Source: VGRW01 sp041498295
Lineage (GTDB): Bacteria > Myxococcota_A > UBA9160 > SZUA-336
Length of the DNA stretch: 14,487 nt
Assembly (NCBI GenBank): GCA_041498295.1
Contig: JBGQIB010000116.1
Coordinates: forward strand, 1-14,487
Direction: 5' to 3'
Part shown: piece by piece, positions 1-7,682 of the stretch
Numbering within the stretch: the stretch's first letter is position 1
Layout: the number at the start of each line of letters is the position of its first letter
Made by a program: the position numbers and the translations under genes
Notes under the pieces: model-generated
What the model saw: the letters and a program-made list of their open reading frames with translations, nothing else
Database searches by the model: none
Told to the model about the DNA's origin: nothing

Positions 1-348
1 CGAATCGGTGAACGTGACCTGCGCATGCGCGCGCGCTCCGCCCGCCTGGCACACGACCTCGACCGGCGCGGGGACCGAGGGAGACGGAACGACCAGCATG
101 TCTCCGTCGCCCGCGAGCGCCTCGCCGTCGGCCGTCTGACAGCCGACGCCCGCCTCCAGGCGGCTCAGCACGCGCAGACGCGCGTTCTCGCCCAGACGCG
201 CCACGCCGTTCAAGGGCTCGACCCGCAGCTTGTCGGCGTCGGCGCTGGCCGTGACCGCGCGCCAAAGCGGCGACAGCTTCGACTCCGGCATCCCGGTCGC
301 ACAGGCCCACAGACAACCCAGGCCGAGCGCGATGAATCCCCTTCGCAT
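1..348 (-). CDS. Predicted lipoprotein, 5' part only (runs off the left edge)
   Basis: An open frame of 116 codons starts with ATG at 348 and is still open at base 1, so the C-terminal part lies outside the window. The N-terminus (MRRGFIALGLGCLWACATG) has two arginines, a short hydrophobic run and a lipobox-like LWAC with Cys16, so it is probably a lipid-anchored envelope protein. Trp at lipobox -2 is unusual, and an ordinary signal peptide is possible. The next 100 residues contain three further cysteines and a beta-rich pattern, but no family I recognise. An in-frame ATG at 366 would add six residues; I prefer 348 because it gives a more typical signal peptide, although neither start has a clear ribosome-binding site. 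It lies downstream of rpoD on the same strand, separated by about 420 bp of repeats, so it is probably a separate transcription unit. No function is assigned. Confidence 0.55.
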   Translation of the reverse strand, partial: MRRGFIALGLGCLWACATGMPESKLSPLWRAVTASADADKLRVEPLNGVARLGENARLRVLSRLEAGVGCQTADGEALAGDGDMLVVPSPSVPAPVEVVCQAGGARAHAQVTFTDS

Positions 349-375
349 ACGAGGATCTTCGGGCATTCCCGCGCT

Positions 376-387
376 TCGCTTAAGCGA
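376..387. promoter_or_regulatory. 12-bp perfect palindrome upstream of the lipoprotein gene
   Basis: TCGCTTAAGCGA is a perfect palindrome and a rare AT-containing stretch in this region. It ends 27 bases before the chosen ATG at 348 and 9 bases before the alternative ATG at 366. The position suits an operator or part of a minus-strand promoter, but no regulator or promoter boxes can be named. Confidence 0.3.
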
Positions 388-427
388 GAAGTGCACGCTG
401 GGCGTCGCTCGGGGCGCTCGCGGCGGC

Positions 428-530
428 GCGGGCTAGCGCGGGCTGCGGTACGCTCGTCGTGGGTCCCTTCTCGCTCGAAGACTCGCTGCGAAACCCACTT
501 CTCGCGCATCCGCAGCCCGCGCTAGCCCGC
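428..530. repeat. Hairpin element A: 21-bp arms around a conserved 43-bp core
   Basis: The outer arms 428-448 and 510-530 are perfect reverse complements (GCGGGCTAGCGCGGGCTGCGG and its complement) separated by 61 bases. The core at 457-499 sits inside the loop and recurs without mismatch, in opposite orientation, at 663-705. The core itself begins near GTGGGT and ends with ACCCAC, so it can form a smaller inner stem. The whole can fold as a long interrupted hairpin in RNA or single-stranded DNA, or as a cruciform. The arms share no sequence with those of element B, only the ability to pair. I do not recognise the family. Confidence 0.8.
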
Positions 531-632
531 TCGTTGTGGCTCCAACGTCGGGGCCCGGCCAGATTTGGATCTGCTCCGCCGCGGAGTATGGATGGTTGAG
601 TGGGGGCTTGGTCGAAGCTGGCGCCGCGGCGA

Positions 633-733
633 GCGGGCGGCTTGCGCCGCGGGTGCTCGACGAGTGGGTTTCGCAGCGAGTCTTCGAGCGAGAAGGGACC
701 CACGAGGAGAGCACCGCGGCGCAGGCCGCCCGC
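633..733. repeat. Hairpin element B: about 25-bp arms around the inverted 43-bp core
   Basis: Arms 633-658 and 709-733 are reverse complements apart from one mismatch and one single-base gap. They enclose 663-705, the exact reverse complement of the core of element A (457-499). The organisation is the same as in A (arm, short spacer, core, short spacer, arm, about 100 bp in all), but the arm sequences are different. It begins about 35 bases past the rpoD stop on the minus strand, so it would lie in any read-through transcript and could stop or protect the 3' end. There is no T-tract for a standard intrinsic terminator. Confidence 0.8.
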
Positions 734-769
734 GCACGTCGTGTCGAGCCACTCTTACGAAGTAACTAG

Positions 770-2659
<1,890 letters not shown>

Positions 2660-2696
2660 GGGGGGGAACTCCTCGGCCGGAACTGGGAAATAAAAG

Positions 2697-4478
2697 TTAG
2701 AGCTGCCTCTTACGCTTCTGCAGATCGTGCCGTCGCGACATGATCCGCTGAAGTTCTTCGTCGATCTCGAGCTGCTGGGCGCGGTCGGTGCAGGAACCGC
2801 GCCGCGCTTCGAGCGCGCGCTTCTCTTGGTCGAGCGCAGCAATCTCGAGCGTTGCGATGCAGTCGGAGATACTGCGTGTTGCTGCGTGCGCATCTTCGAC
2901 GCCCAGCTCCGAGGACAGGTGCAAAAGTAACGCACGTTGATCCTCGGGGAGTGGCTCCGAGTCCGCCGCGAGCAGATTCGCGACCGCGCCGCGACCGTGC
3001 GCGGCGCTGGCCTCGAGCAGGCGCGCCAGGACGTCTCGTCCGGGACCCGGCGCGAGCCACGCGGGCTGGAGCTCGTGGAAGAGAGACACCAGCTCGGGGT
3101 GAGCCGCAAGCGCGGCGACGAGGCCGCGAACCGCCGGTTCGACTTCGCGCGCTGCCGGTCGGGCGGTTGCGCCGGCGCGCGCGGTCGCGCTGCTCGCCGT
3201 CGTCGGGTGGCCCTGGCGCAGCGCCTCGTCGAGCGCGGCGGGCGGAATCTCGAGCTGGCTCGAAAGCTGGCGCACGTAGGCCGCGCGCTCGACGGGGTCG
3301 CCGATCGCACGCAGATAGGGAGCCAAGCTGCGCGCGGCGTCGGCTGCGCCCCAGGCGTTGCCGGCGGCGTCCTTCAGCGCGCGCTCGATCAGGTGGTCGA
3401 GAAGCGGGACCGCGCTGTCGACGCACGCACGCAGCGCCGCGACCCCAGACTTCGCGAGCAGCGTGTCAGGATCCTCTCCGAGCGGCAGGAACGCCGCGCG
3501 CACTCGCAGCCCCTCGGCCAACAGAATCGGCAGCGCGCGTTCGGCCGCGGCCTGTCCAGCAGCGTCGCCGTCGAACAGCAGAATGACTTCTTCGGCGTAG
3601 CGGCGGATGCGGTGCGAGTGACTCTGCGTGAGCGCGGTTCCGCAGGGCGCCACACCTTCGTGTAGACCGGCGCGGTGCAGCGCGAGCAGATCGAAGTAGC
3701 CCTCGACGACGATCACGCGCCGGTGCTCTCGAATCGCGTCGAGCGCCTGCCCGAGACCGAAGAGCACGCGGCTCTTCTTGTAGACGGGTGACTCGGGCGA
3801 GTTGAGATACTTTGGCGTGTCGTCGCCCATCGCGCGGCCGCCGAAGCCAGCGATCTGCCCGCTCGGGTCCGAGATCGGGAATACGACGCGCGCGCGGAAG
3901 CGGTCGTAGTGACCGTCGCCGGTCTGACGGCGCGCGATCAACCCCGCGAGCTCCGCGTCCGACGCAGACGTGCCCGCGCGCCGGAAATGCGAGACGAGCC
4001 CGTCCCAGCCCGCGGGCGCGAAGCCGATCCGGAAGCGCTCGATCAGCTCTTCCGTCACGCCGCGCTCGCTCAGGTAGCGGCGCGCCGCGCCGCCGTTCGG
4101 ACCGCGCAGCTCGGAGCGGAAGAACGAGCACGCCGCATCGTTCGCGCGGTGTATCGCGGAGGTCTGGCCCTCTTCGCCGCTGGCTTCCGGGATCGCGATG
4201 CCGAGCTCGCGCGCGAGCGCGCGCACGCATTCCGGGAAGTCGAGCCCATCCTGCTTCATGCGGAACGCGAACACGTCGCCGCCCGCGCCACAGCCGAAGC
4301 AGTAGAAGATCTGTTTGTCCTCGTGCACCTGGAACGAGGCCGACTTCTCGTCGTGGAACGGACAGAGCCCCCAATGGCGGCTTCCGGATTTCCGCAGCGT
4401 CACGTGGCGCCCGACAACCTGCACGATGTCGGCGCGCTCGCGAATCTCTGCCACGACCTGCTCGGGGATTCGACCCAC
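2697..4478 (-). CDS. dnaG: DNA primase DnaG
   Basis: DnaG makes the RNA primers for lagging-strand replication and works with the replicative helicase DnaB. The 593-residue product has the N-terminal CHC2 zinc domain, with Cys39-Pro-Phe-His42 and Cys60-Phe-Gly-Cys63. The central catalytic core contains the Toprim acidic residues Glu259 (VVEGYFD) and Asp303/Asp305 (FDGDAAG), followed by EDPDTL. A helical C-terminal region (about 430-593) fits the helicase-interaction domain, though it is less conserved. I chose the GTG at 4478 because the protein then begins VGRIPEQVV like other primases and because GGAGCGAGG lies just upstream. A TTG at 4520 in the same frame would overlap the rpsU-dnaG hairpin and adds nothing conserved. 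It is the middle gene of the operon. Confidence 0.96.
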   Translation of the reverse strand: MGRIPEQVVAEIRERADIVQVVGRHVTLRKSGSRHWGLCPFHDEKSASFQVHEDKQIFYCFGCGAGGDVFAFRMKQDGLDFPECVRALARELGIAIPEASGEEGQTSAIHRANDAACSFFRSELRGPNGGAARRYLSERGVTEELIERFRIGFAPAGWDGLVSHFRRAGTSASDAELAGLIARRQTGDGHYDRFRARVVFPISDPSGQIAGFGGRAMGDDTPKYLNSPESPVYKKSRVLFGLGQALDAIREHRRVIVVEGYFDLLALHRAGLHEGVAPCGTALTQSHSHRIRRYAEEVILLFDGDAAGQAAAERALPILLAEGLRVRAAFLPLGEDPDTLLAKSGVAALRACVDSAVPLLDHLIERALKDAAGNAWGAADAARSLAPYLRAIGDPVERAAYVRQLSSQLEIPPAALDEALRQGHPTTASSATARAGATARPAAREVEPAVRGLVAALAAHPELVSLFHELQPAWLAPGPGRDVLARLLEASAAHGRGAVANLLAADSEPLPEDQRALLLHLSSELGVEDAHAATRSISDCIATLEIAALDQEKRALEARRGSCTDRAQQLEIDEELQRIMSRRHDLQKRKRQL

Positions 4479-4518
4479 TCCGTCCCTCGCTCCGAGAGTG
4501 ATTCCGAGACTGAACGAC

Positions 4519-4547
4519 AAAGGGCCCGGGAAGTACCCGAGCCCTTT
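4519..4547 (-). terminator. Hairpin between rpsU and dnaG, probable attenuator
   Basis: Arms 4519-4530 and 4536-4547 form a 12-pair stem with a 5-base loop. On the minus-strand RNA the only non-Watson-Crick pair is a G-U wobble, while the plus-strand copy has a C/A mismatch, so the structure favours minus-strand RNA. It starts six bases after the rpsU stop and ends 40 bases before the dnaG start. The following bases (TTTGTCGTT) are only a weak T-tract, which suits partial rather than complete termination. The E. coli rpsU-dnaG-rpoD operon has an internal terminator at the same place, lowering primase relative to S21. Confidence 0.7.
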
Positions 4548-4552
4548 GAAAT

Positions 4553-4747
4553 CTAGTATGCGGCCTTGAGCTTCTTCAGCGCGCGCTTGCGAGCGGCCAT
4601 GGCCTTCTTCTTGCGGCGCACGCTCGGCTTCTCGTAGTGCTCACGCTTGCGGAGCTCGTACATGAGGCCGGCCTTCTCACACTGCTTCTTGAAGCGCTTG
4701 AGAGCGCTTTCGAAGGACTCGTTCTCCTTCAGCTTCACACCAGGCAA
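4553..4747 (-). CDS. rpsU: 30S ribosomal protein S21
   Basis: This 64-residue, strongly basic protein matches S21, a small-subunit protein needed for efficient initiation. It keeps the S21 signature: KENESFESALKRFKKQCEKA in the first 30 residues, then KREHYEKPS and a Lys/Arg-rich tail (VRRKKKAMAARKRALKKLK). The length is slightly below the 65-71 usual in the family. The start is TTG at 4747, giving MPGVKLKENE, which aligns with the classical MPVIKVRENE start. GAGGGAGAG (4751-4759) lies at good spacing before it. A rare TTG start and a possible RBS-masking pairing in the leader suggest that initiation is deliberately throttled. It is the first gene of the operon; dnaG starts 74 bases downstream after a hairpin. 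Confidence 0.95.
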   Translation of the reverse strand: MPGVKLKENESFESALKRFKKQCEKAGLMYELRKREHYEKPSVRRKKKAMAARKRALKKLKAAY

Positions 4748-4801
4748 ACGCTCTCCCTCATTCGCTTCGACCTGTAGACCGCGGGAGCGGACGCTCTGCG
4801 A

Positions 4802-4846
4802 TCACGGGGGGGGTGTAACCAGCTGCTTCAGTTGCCACGTGTCCAT
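4802..4846 (-). CDS. Candidate 14-codon leader ORF ending Pro-Pro-Pro-stop
   Basis: ATG at 4846 opens MDTWQLKQLVTPPP followed by TGA, ending 54 bases before the rpsU start. A TTG at 4858 in the same frame would add NLD-type residues. The composition looks more protein-like than random high-GC frames. Consecutive prolines before a stop are known to slow ribosomes that lack EF-P help. There is no strong ribosome-binding site, so this may be chance or the remnant of a lost gene. Confidence 0.2.
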   Translation of the reverse strand: MDTWQLKQLVTPPP

Positions 4847-4948
4847 GTCCAGGTTCAACGATCCGTCGTCCAGGGATTCGATCGGATTTGGGGTCTCGTG
4901 GAATACCCTTACGGGTCAAGCACTTACGGGACAACCGAACGGACGCAG

Positions 4949-4978
4949 AACCTAGCACACGGTTTTCGAGACGCGCAA
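4949..4978 (-). promoter_or_regulatory. Candidate sigma-70 promoter for rpsU-dnaG-rpoD
   Basis: On the minus strand, TTGCGC (4973-4978) is followed after 18 bases by TAGGTT (4949-4954), which is preceded by TG at the extended -10 position. It matches consensus moderately and is the best pair I find between hisF and rpsU. A start near 4942 would give a leader of about 195 nt. Confidence 0.4.
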
Positions 4979-5009
4979 CAGAGGGAGCGCTCGAGATTCG
5001 AATAGAATG

Positions 5010-5024
5010 ATTGGTTGGACCAAT
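5010..5024 (-). terminator. Weak hairpin after hisF, possible end of the his operon
   Basis: ATTGGT and ACCAAT (5010-5015 and 5019-5024) form a six-pair stem with a three-base loop, starting nine bases past the hisF stop. On the minus strand it is followed by CATTCTATT, only moderately T-rich. The stem is short and AT-containing, so it would be a weak terminator; transcripts may continue into rpsU. Confidence 0.3.
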
Positions 5025-5033
5025 TTTGCACAG

Positions 5034-5825
5034 CTACGGCGAGAAGGGTCGGACCAGGACACCATGCGAGGCGAGATACTCCTTGGCCTCGGGCACGCTG
5101 TACACGCCGAAGTGGAAGATGCTCGCGGCCAACACGGCCGCGGCGCCGCCGCAGCCGGGTGAGTCGTCGAGTCCTTCGCGCAAATGCTCGAGCGTGCCCG
5201 CTCCACCCGAGGCGATCACGGGAATGCGCACGCTGCGAGTCACTGCGCGAGTGAGTTCGAGATCGTAGCCATCGCGCGTTCCATCGCGGTCCATGCTGGT
5301 CAACAGGATTTCGCCCGCGCCGAGCGACTCGACGCGCACGGCCCAAGCGACCGCATCGAGCCCGGTCGGGCGTCGCCCGCCGTGGCTGTGCACTTCCCAA
5401 CCGCGCGACGCGTCGCCGGCAACACGGCGACGCGCGTCGATCGCGACGATCAGATTCGCAGAGCCGAGGCGATCGGCGGTTTCGGCAACCAACTCTGGGC
5501 GCGCGAGCGCCGCGGAGTTCACCGAGACCTTGTCCGCGCCTGCGCGCAGGAGGGTGCGCACGTCTTCCAGCGAGCGCACGCCGCCACCGACGGAGAAGGG
5601 CACGGTGAGGCGATCGGCCGTGCGCGCCACCAAGTCGACGAGCGTGCCGCGGTTCTCGTGCGACGCGTTGATGTCCAGAAAGCAGACCTCGTCGGCGCCC
5701 TGCGCGTCGTAGGCGGCCGCGACCTCGACTGGGTCGCCGGCGTCCGCGAGATCCGCGAACTGAACGCCCTTCACGACGCGCCCGTCCTTCACGTCGAGGC
5801 AGGGAATGATGCGCTTGGTCAGCAT
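5034..5825 (-). CDS. hisF: Imidazole glycerol phosphate synthase, cyclase subunit HisF
   Basis: HisF uses ammonia delivered by HisH to turn PRFAR into imidazole glycerol phosphate and AICAR in histidine synthesis. The 263-residue product has the family length and a half-barrel duplication pattern. It starts MLTKRIIPCLDVKDGRVVKG with catalytic Asp11; the second catalytic residue is Asp130 (LIVAIDARR). Phosphate-binding glycines are seen in SVGGGVRS (79-85) and ASGGAGT (205-211). The C-terminal SIFHFGVYSV motif is intact. The ATG at 5825 overlaps the hisA stop by seven bases in ATGCTGA, so translation is probably coupled. Its partner HisH is encoded two genes upstream. It is the last gene of the his run. 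Confidence 0.97.
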   Translation of the reverse strand: MLTKRIIPCLDVKDGRVVKGVQFADLADAGDPVEVAAAYDAQGADEVCFLDINASHENRGTLVDLVARTADRLTVPFSVGGGVRSLEDVRTLLRAGADKVSVNSAALARPELVAETADRLGSANLIVAIDARRRVAGDASRGWEVHSHGGRRPTGLDAVAWAVRVESLGAGEILLTSMDRDGTRDGYDLELTRAVTRSVRIPVIASGGAGTLEHLREGLDDSPGCGGAAAVLAASIFHFGVYSVPEAKEYLASHGVLVRPFSP

Positions 5826-6544
5826 GCAGCCAACTTCGCGAGCGCGGCTTCGAGTTGGATCGCGCCGGTGTAGAGCGCCCGGCCGACGATCGCCGCCGCG
5901 ATGACGCGCGTCTCCGCGAGTCGTTCGAGATCCGCGAGCTTGCCTACGCCGCCCGATGCGATCACGGGAAGCTTCGTGCGCCGCGCTAGCGCCGCGCTGC
6001 CCTCGACGTCCGGCCCCGCGAGCAGTCCGTCGCGACCGATCTCCGTGTAGAGCAGCGCGCCGAAGGGGACGCCGCTGAACTGCGCGAGCACATCGTCCTG
6101 CGTCAAGGTCGAGAGCTCGCGCCAGCCGCGGGTCGCGACGCGTCCGTCGCGCGTGTCGAGCCCGAGTACGATCCGATCCGGATAGCGCTCGCCGGCGGTG
6201 CGCACGAAGTCGGGCTGCTCGAGCGCGGCGGTGCCGATCACGACGCGGCTTGCCCCCGCATCGAAGGCCGCCGCGACCCGCTCCAGCGACCGGATGCCGC
6301 CGGCGACCTGGACGGCGATTCCGCGGCACGCCGCGAGGATCGCGCGAATCACGGCTTCGTTTCCCACTCCGCCGTCGCGCGCTGCATCGAGGTCCACGAC
6401 GTGAATGCGCGCGACGCCGGCATCCGCGAAGCGCCTCGCCTGCTGCACGGGGTCCGCGTCATAGATCGTCTCGCGCGCGTAGTCGCCCTGCTCGAGGCGC
6501 ACGACTCTCCCCGCGCGCAGGTCGATGGAGGGAATCAGCTCCAT
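5819..6544 (-). CDS. hisA: ProFAR isomerase HisA
   Basis: HisA is the (beta-alpha)8-barrel enzyme that isomerises ProFAR to PRFAR, the substrate of HisF. The 241-residue product begins MELIPSIDLRAGRVVRL, with catalytic Asp8 and the second catalytic Asp130 in GLDTRDGRV. Phosphate-binding motifs VAGGIRS (80-86) and ASGGVG (196-201) are present, as is the family sequence YTEIGRDGLLAGPD (166-179). The length is typical. The ATG at 6544 lies inside the end of the preceding lipoprotein gene (10-base overlap) and the stop overlaps the hisF start. A bifunctional HisA/TrpF (PriA) role cannot be excluded from sequence alone, but nothing here suggests it. Confidence 0.96.
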   Translation of the reverse strand: MELIPSIDLRAGRVVRLEQGDYARETIYDADPVQQARRFADAGVARIHVVDLDAARDGGVGNEAVIRAILAACRGIAVQVAGGIRSLERVAAAFDAGASRVVIGTAALEQPDFVRTAGERYPDRIVLGLDTRDGRVATRGWRELSTLTQDDVLAQFSGVPFGALLYTEIGRDGLLAGPDVEGSAALARRTKLPVIASGGVGKLADLERLAETRVIAAAIVGRALYTGAIQLEAALAKLAAC

Positions 6545-7068
6545 GACTCGATCTCGCGAGCCAGCGCGCGCACCAGCTCGCGCACGCCGTAGTCCGCGAG
6601 CTCCTCCGCCGTCACCCAGCGGAAGCCGCGCTCCCAAGCGCGTGGGAAGGAGCCGGCGTCCTCGGAGAGCGCGGCCTGGGTCTCTTCGTAGGTACCAGTC
6701 CAGATGAGCCGGCCACGGCCATCGCGCAGCTCGAGTCTGAGCCACACCGACGCGGGATGACGCACACCGCTGGCGCTGCCGTCGCGCTCGATCCAGCGGC
6801 GCACTACAGCCGTCAGGACCGCGTCGGCTTGCGCCCGATCGACGACCTGCAATTTCGTCTCGGATCCGAGCGCGACGAGCAAGCGTGCGTTGACGACCGC
6901 CGCCGCATCGGAGGGCACGTCGTAGCCGAGCAGGGGGTCGGCGTGCGCCGGGACCGCGGCCACCTTCTGGATCGACGCCGGCTCGTCGTCGACGTGGAGC
7001 TCGGTGCGAATCGGCGCGGCGCAAGCCAGAAGGAGCAGCGCGGCAAGGGCCGCGGCGAGTCGAGTCAC
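6535..7068 (-). CDS. Uncharacterised lipoprotein embedded in the his operon
   Basis: The 177-residue product starts VTRLAAALAALLLLACAAP, a compact signal peptide with a good lipobox LLAC (Cys16), so the mature protein is probably lipid-anchored in the envelope. The mature part (17-177) has a segment KVAAVPAHAD followed by KLQVVDRAQADAVLTAVVRR, reminiscent of the small alpha/beta domain of LpoB/CsgG-like lipoproteins. Then come a beta-rich region, LIWTGTYEETQAALSE, and a C-terminal helix GFRWVTAEELADYGVRELVR. I cannot name the family. The GTG at 7068 overlaps the hisH stop (GTGA), and its own stop lies inside the hisA start region, so it is translationally locked between two histidine genes. 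No catalytic motif is visible. It is probably a co-expressed passenger, perhaps for envelope assembly. Confidence 0.85.
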   Translation of the reverse strand: MTRLAAALAALLLLACAAPIRTELHVDDEPASIQKVAAVPAHADPLLGYDVPSDAAAVVNARLLVALGSETKLQVVDRAQADAVLTAVVRRWIERDGSASGVRHPASVWLRLELRDGRGRLIWTGTYEETQAALSEDAGSFPRAWERGFRWVTAEELADYGVRELVRALAREIESWS

Positions 7069-7682
7069 GGGCGCCAAGCGCAGAAGCGCTCGAGCAGCTC
7101 GAGCCCCGCGCGCTGGCTCTTCTCCGGGTGGTACTGAACCGCGACGCACGAGTCGCGGCCGATCGCCGAGGCGAACTGCTCGCCGTAGTCGGTGCGCGCG
7201 AGGATGTACTGCGCCGGCACGCGCGTCGCGCGGTAGCCGTGCACGAAGTAGTAGTAGTCCTCCGCGAGCACCGGATGCGGGCGCTCGAGCTTCACGAGAT
7301 TCCATCCCATGTGCGGCACCGCGAGGCCGAGCGAATCCGGGAAGCGTTCGACGCGCCCGGGAATGACGCCCAGACACGGCCCGACGCCCCCTTCGTCCGC
7401 CTCGTCGAGCAGCACCTGCAGCCCCAGGCAGATGCCGAGGTAGGGTCGACCCGCCGCGATGTGGGCGCGAAGCGCGTCATCGAGTCCGTTGGCGGCAAGC
7501 GCGGTCATCGTGTCGCGCGCCGAGCCGACGCCGGGAAGTACGACGCGGTCCGCCGCGCGCACGTCCTCGGCTCGATGGGTCACCTGCACCTCGCGCCCGA
7601 TCCGCTCGAACGCGCGCGCGACGCTGCGCAGGTTGCCCATGCCATAGTCGACGAGGACGATCCGCTCGCTGCTCGAGCTCAC
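7065..7682 (-). CDS. hisH: Imidazole glycerol phosphate synthase, glutaminase subunit HisH
   Basis: HisH is the class I glutamine amidotransferase that supplies ammonia to HisF. The 205-residue product has the nucleophile Cys85 in the elbow GICLGLQ, and the rest of the triad, His185 and Glu187, in VQYHPEKSQ. N-terminal VDYGMGNLRSV and LPGVGSARDTM (about 49-59) are family hallmarks, as is PHMGWN (123-128). The GTG at 7682 overlaps the hisB stop in GTGA, and the gene ends with another GTGA overlap to the lipoprotein gene that separates it from hisA. All catalytic residues are present, so a working enzyme is expected. Confidence 0.97.
   Translation of the reverse strand: MSSSSERIVLVDYGMGNLRSVARAFERIGREVQVTHRAEDVRAADRVVLPGVGSARDTMTALAANGLDDALRAHIAAGRPYLGICLGLQVLLDEADEGGVGPCLGVIPGRVERFPDSLGLAVPHMGWNLVKLERPHPVLAEDYYYFVHGYRATRVPAQYILARTDYGEQFASAIGRDSCVAVQYHPEKSQRAGLELLERFCAWRP

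Larger units (their letters stand above)
349..769. other. Non-coding interval carrying paired hairpin repeats
   Basis: This 421-bp gap lies between the rpoD stop and the start of the left-edge lipoprotein gene. Reading frames here are short, overlap on both strands and owe their openness to high GC and to the repeats; none has a convincing start or a protein-like composition. Its content is two inverted hairpin elements (428-530 and 633-733), a 12-bp palindrome at 376-387, and about 100 bp of ordinary GC-rich sequence (531-632). No classical rho-independent terminator with a T-tract follows rpoD, so the hairpin at 633-733, which begins about 35 bases after the stop, is the best physical candidate for an rpoD 3' end. 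Confidence 0.7.
4748..5033 (-). promoter_or_regulatory. rpsU operon promoter region and leader
   Basis: These 286 bp separate hisF from rpsU. On the minus strand they hold, in order: a weak hairpin after hisF, a candidate promoter (4949-4978), two direct CTTACGGG repeats 15 bases apart (4908-4915 and 4923-4930), a candidate 14-codon ORF (4802-4846), and CGCTCCC (4783-4789), which could pair with GGGAG of the rpsU RBS (4753-4757). If the candidate promoter is right, the leader is nearly 200 nt, long enough for autoregulation by S21 or another control. The elements are visible; the regulation is inference. Confidence 0.45.

Noticed and set aside
428..530. Integron attC site
   Set aside because: I do not see the RYYYAAC and GTTRRRY boundary motifs, and there is no integrase gene or cassette array nearby.
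380..714. Overlapping reading frames of about 90-110 codons on both strands over the repeats
   Set aside because: They are kept open by high GC and by the repeat cores (the same SSWVPSRSKTRCETH-like peptide appears from either copy because the core is inverted), with no conserved start, RBS or protein-like composition.
428..733. MITE or insertion-sequence remnant with terminal inverted repeats
   Set aside because: The two elements have different arm sequences, so the arms cannot be the ends of one transposon family, and no target-site duplication or transposase fragment is visible.
2660..3310. Upstream extension of RpoD by more than 200 residues
   Set aside because: The extension lies antisense-frame-like over dnaG, is Arg/Ser-rich and unlike sigma factors; the ATG at 2659 has a clear RBS.
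4479..4520. TTG at 4520 as the dnaG start
   Set aside because: It would place the start inside the rpsU-dnaG hairpin and adds residues not found in primases; the GTG at 4478 matches the family start.
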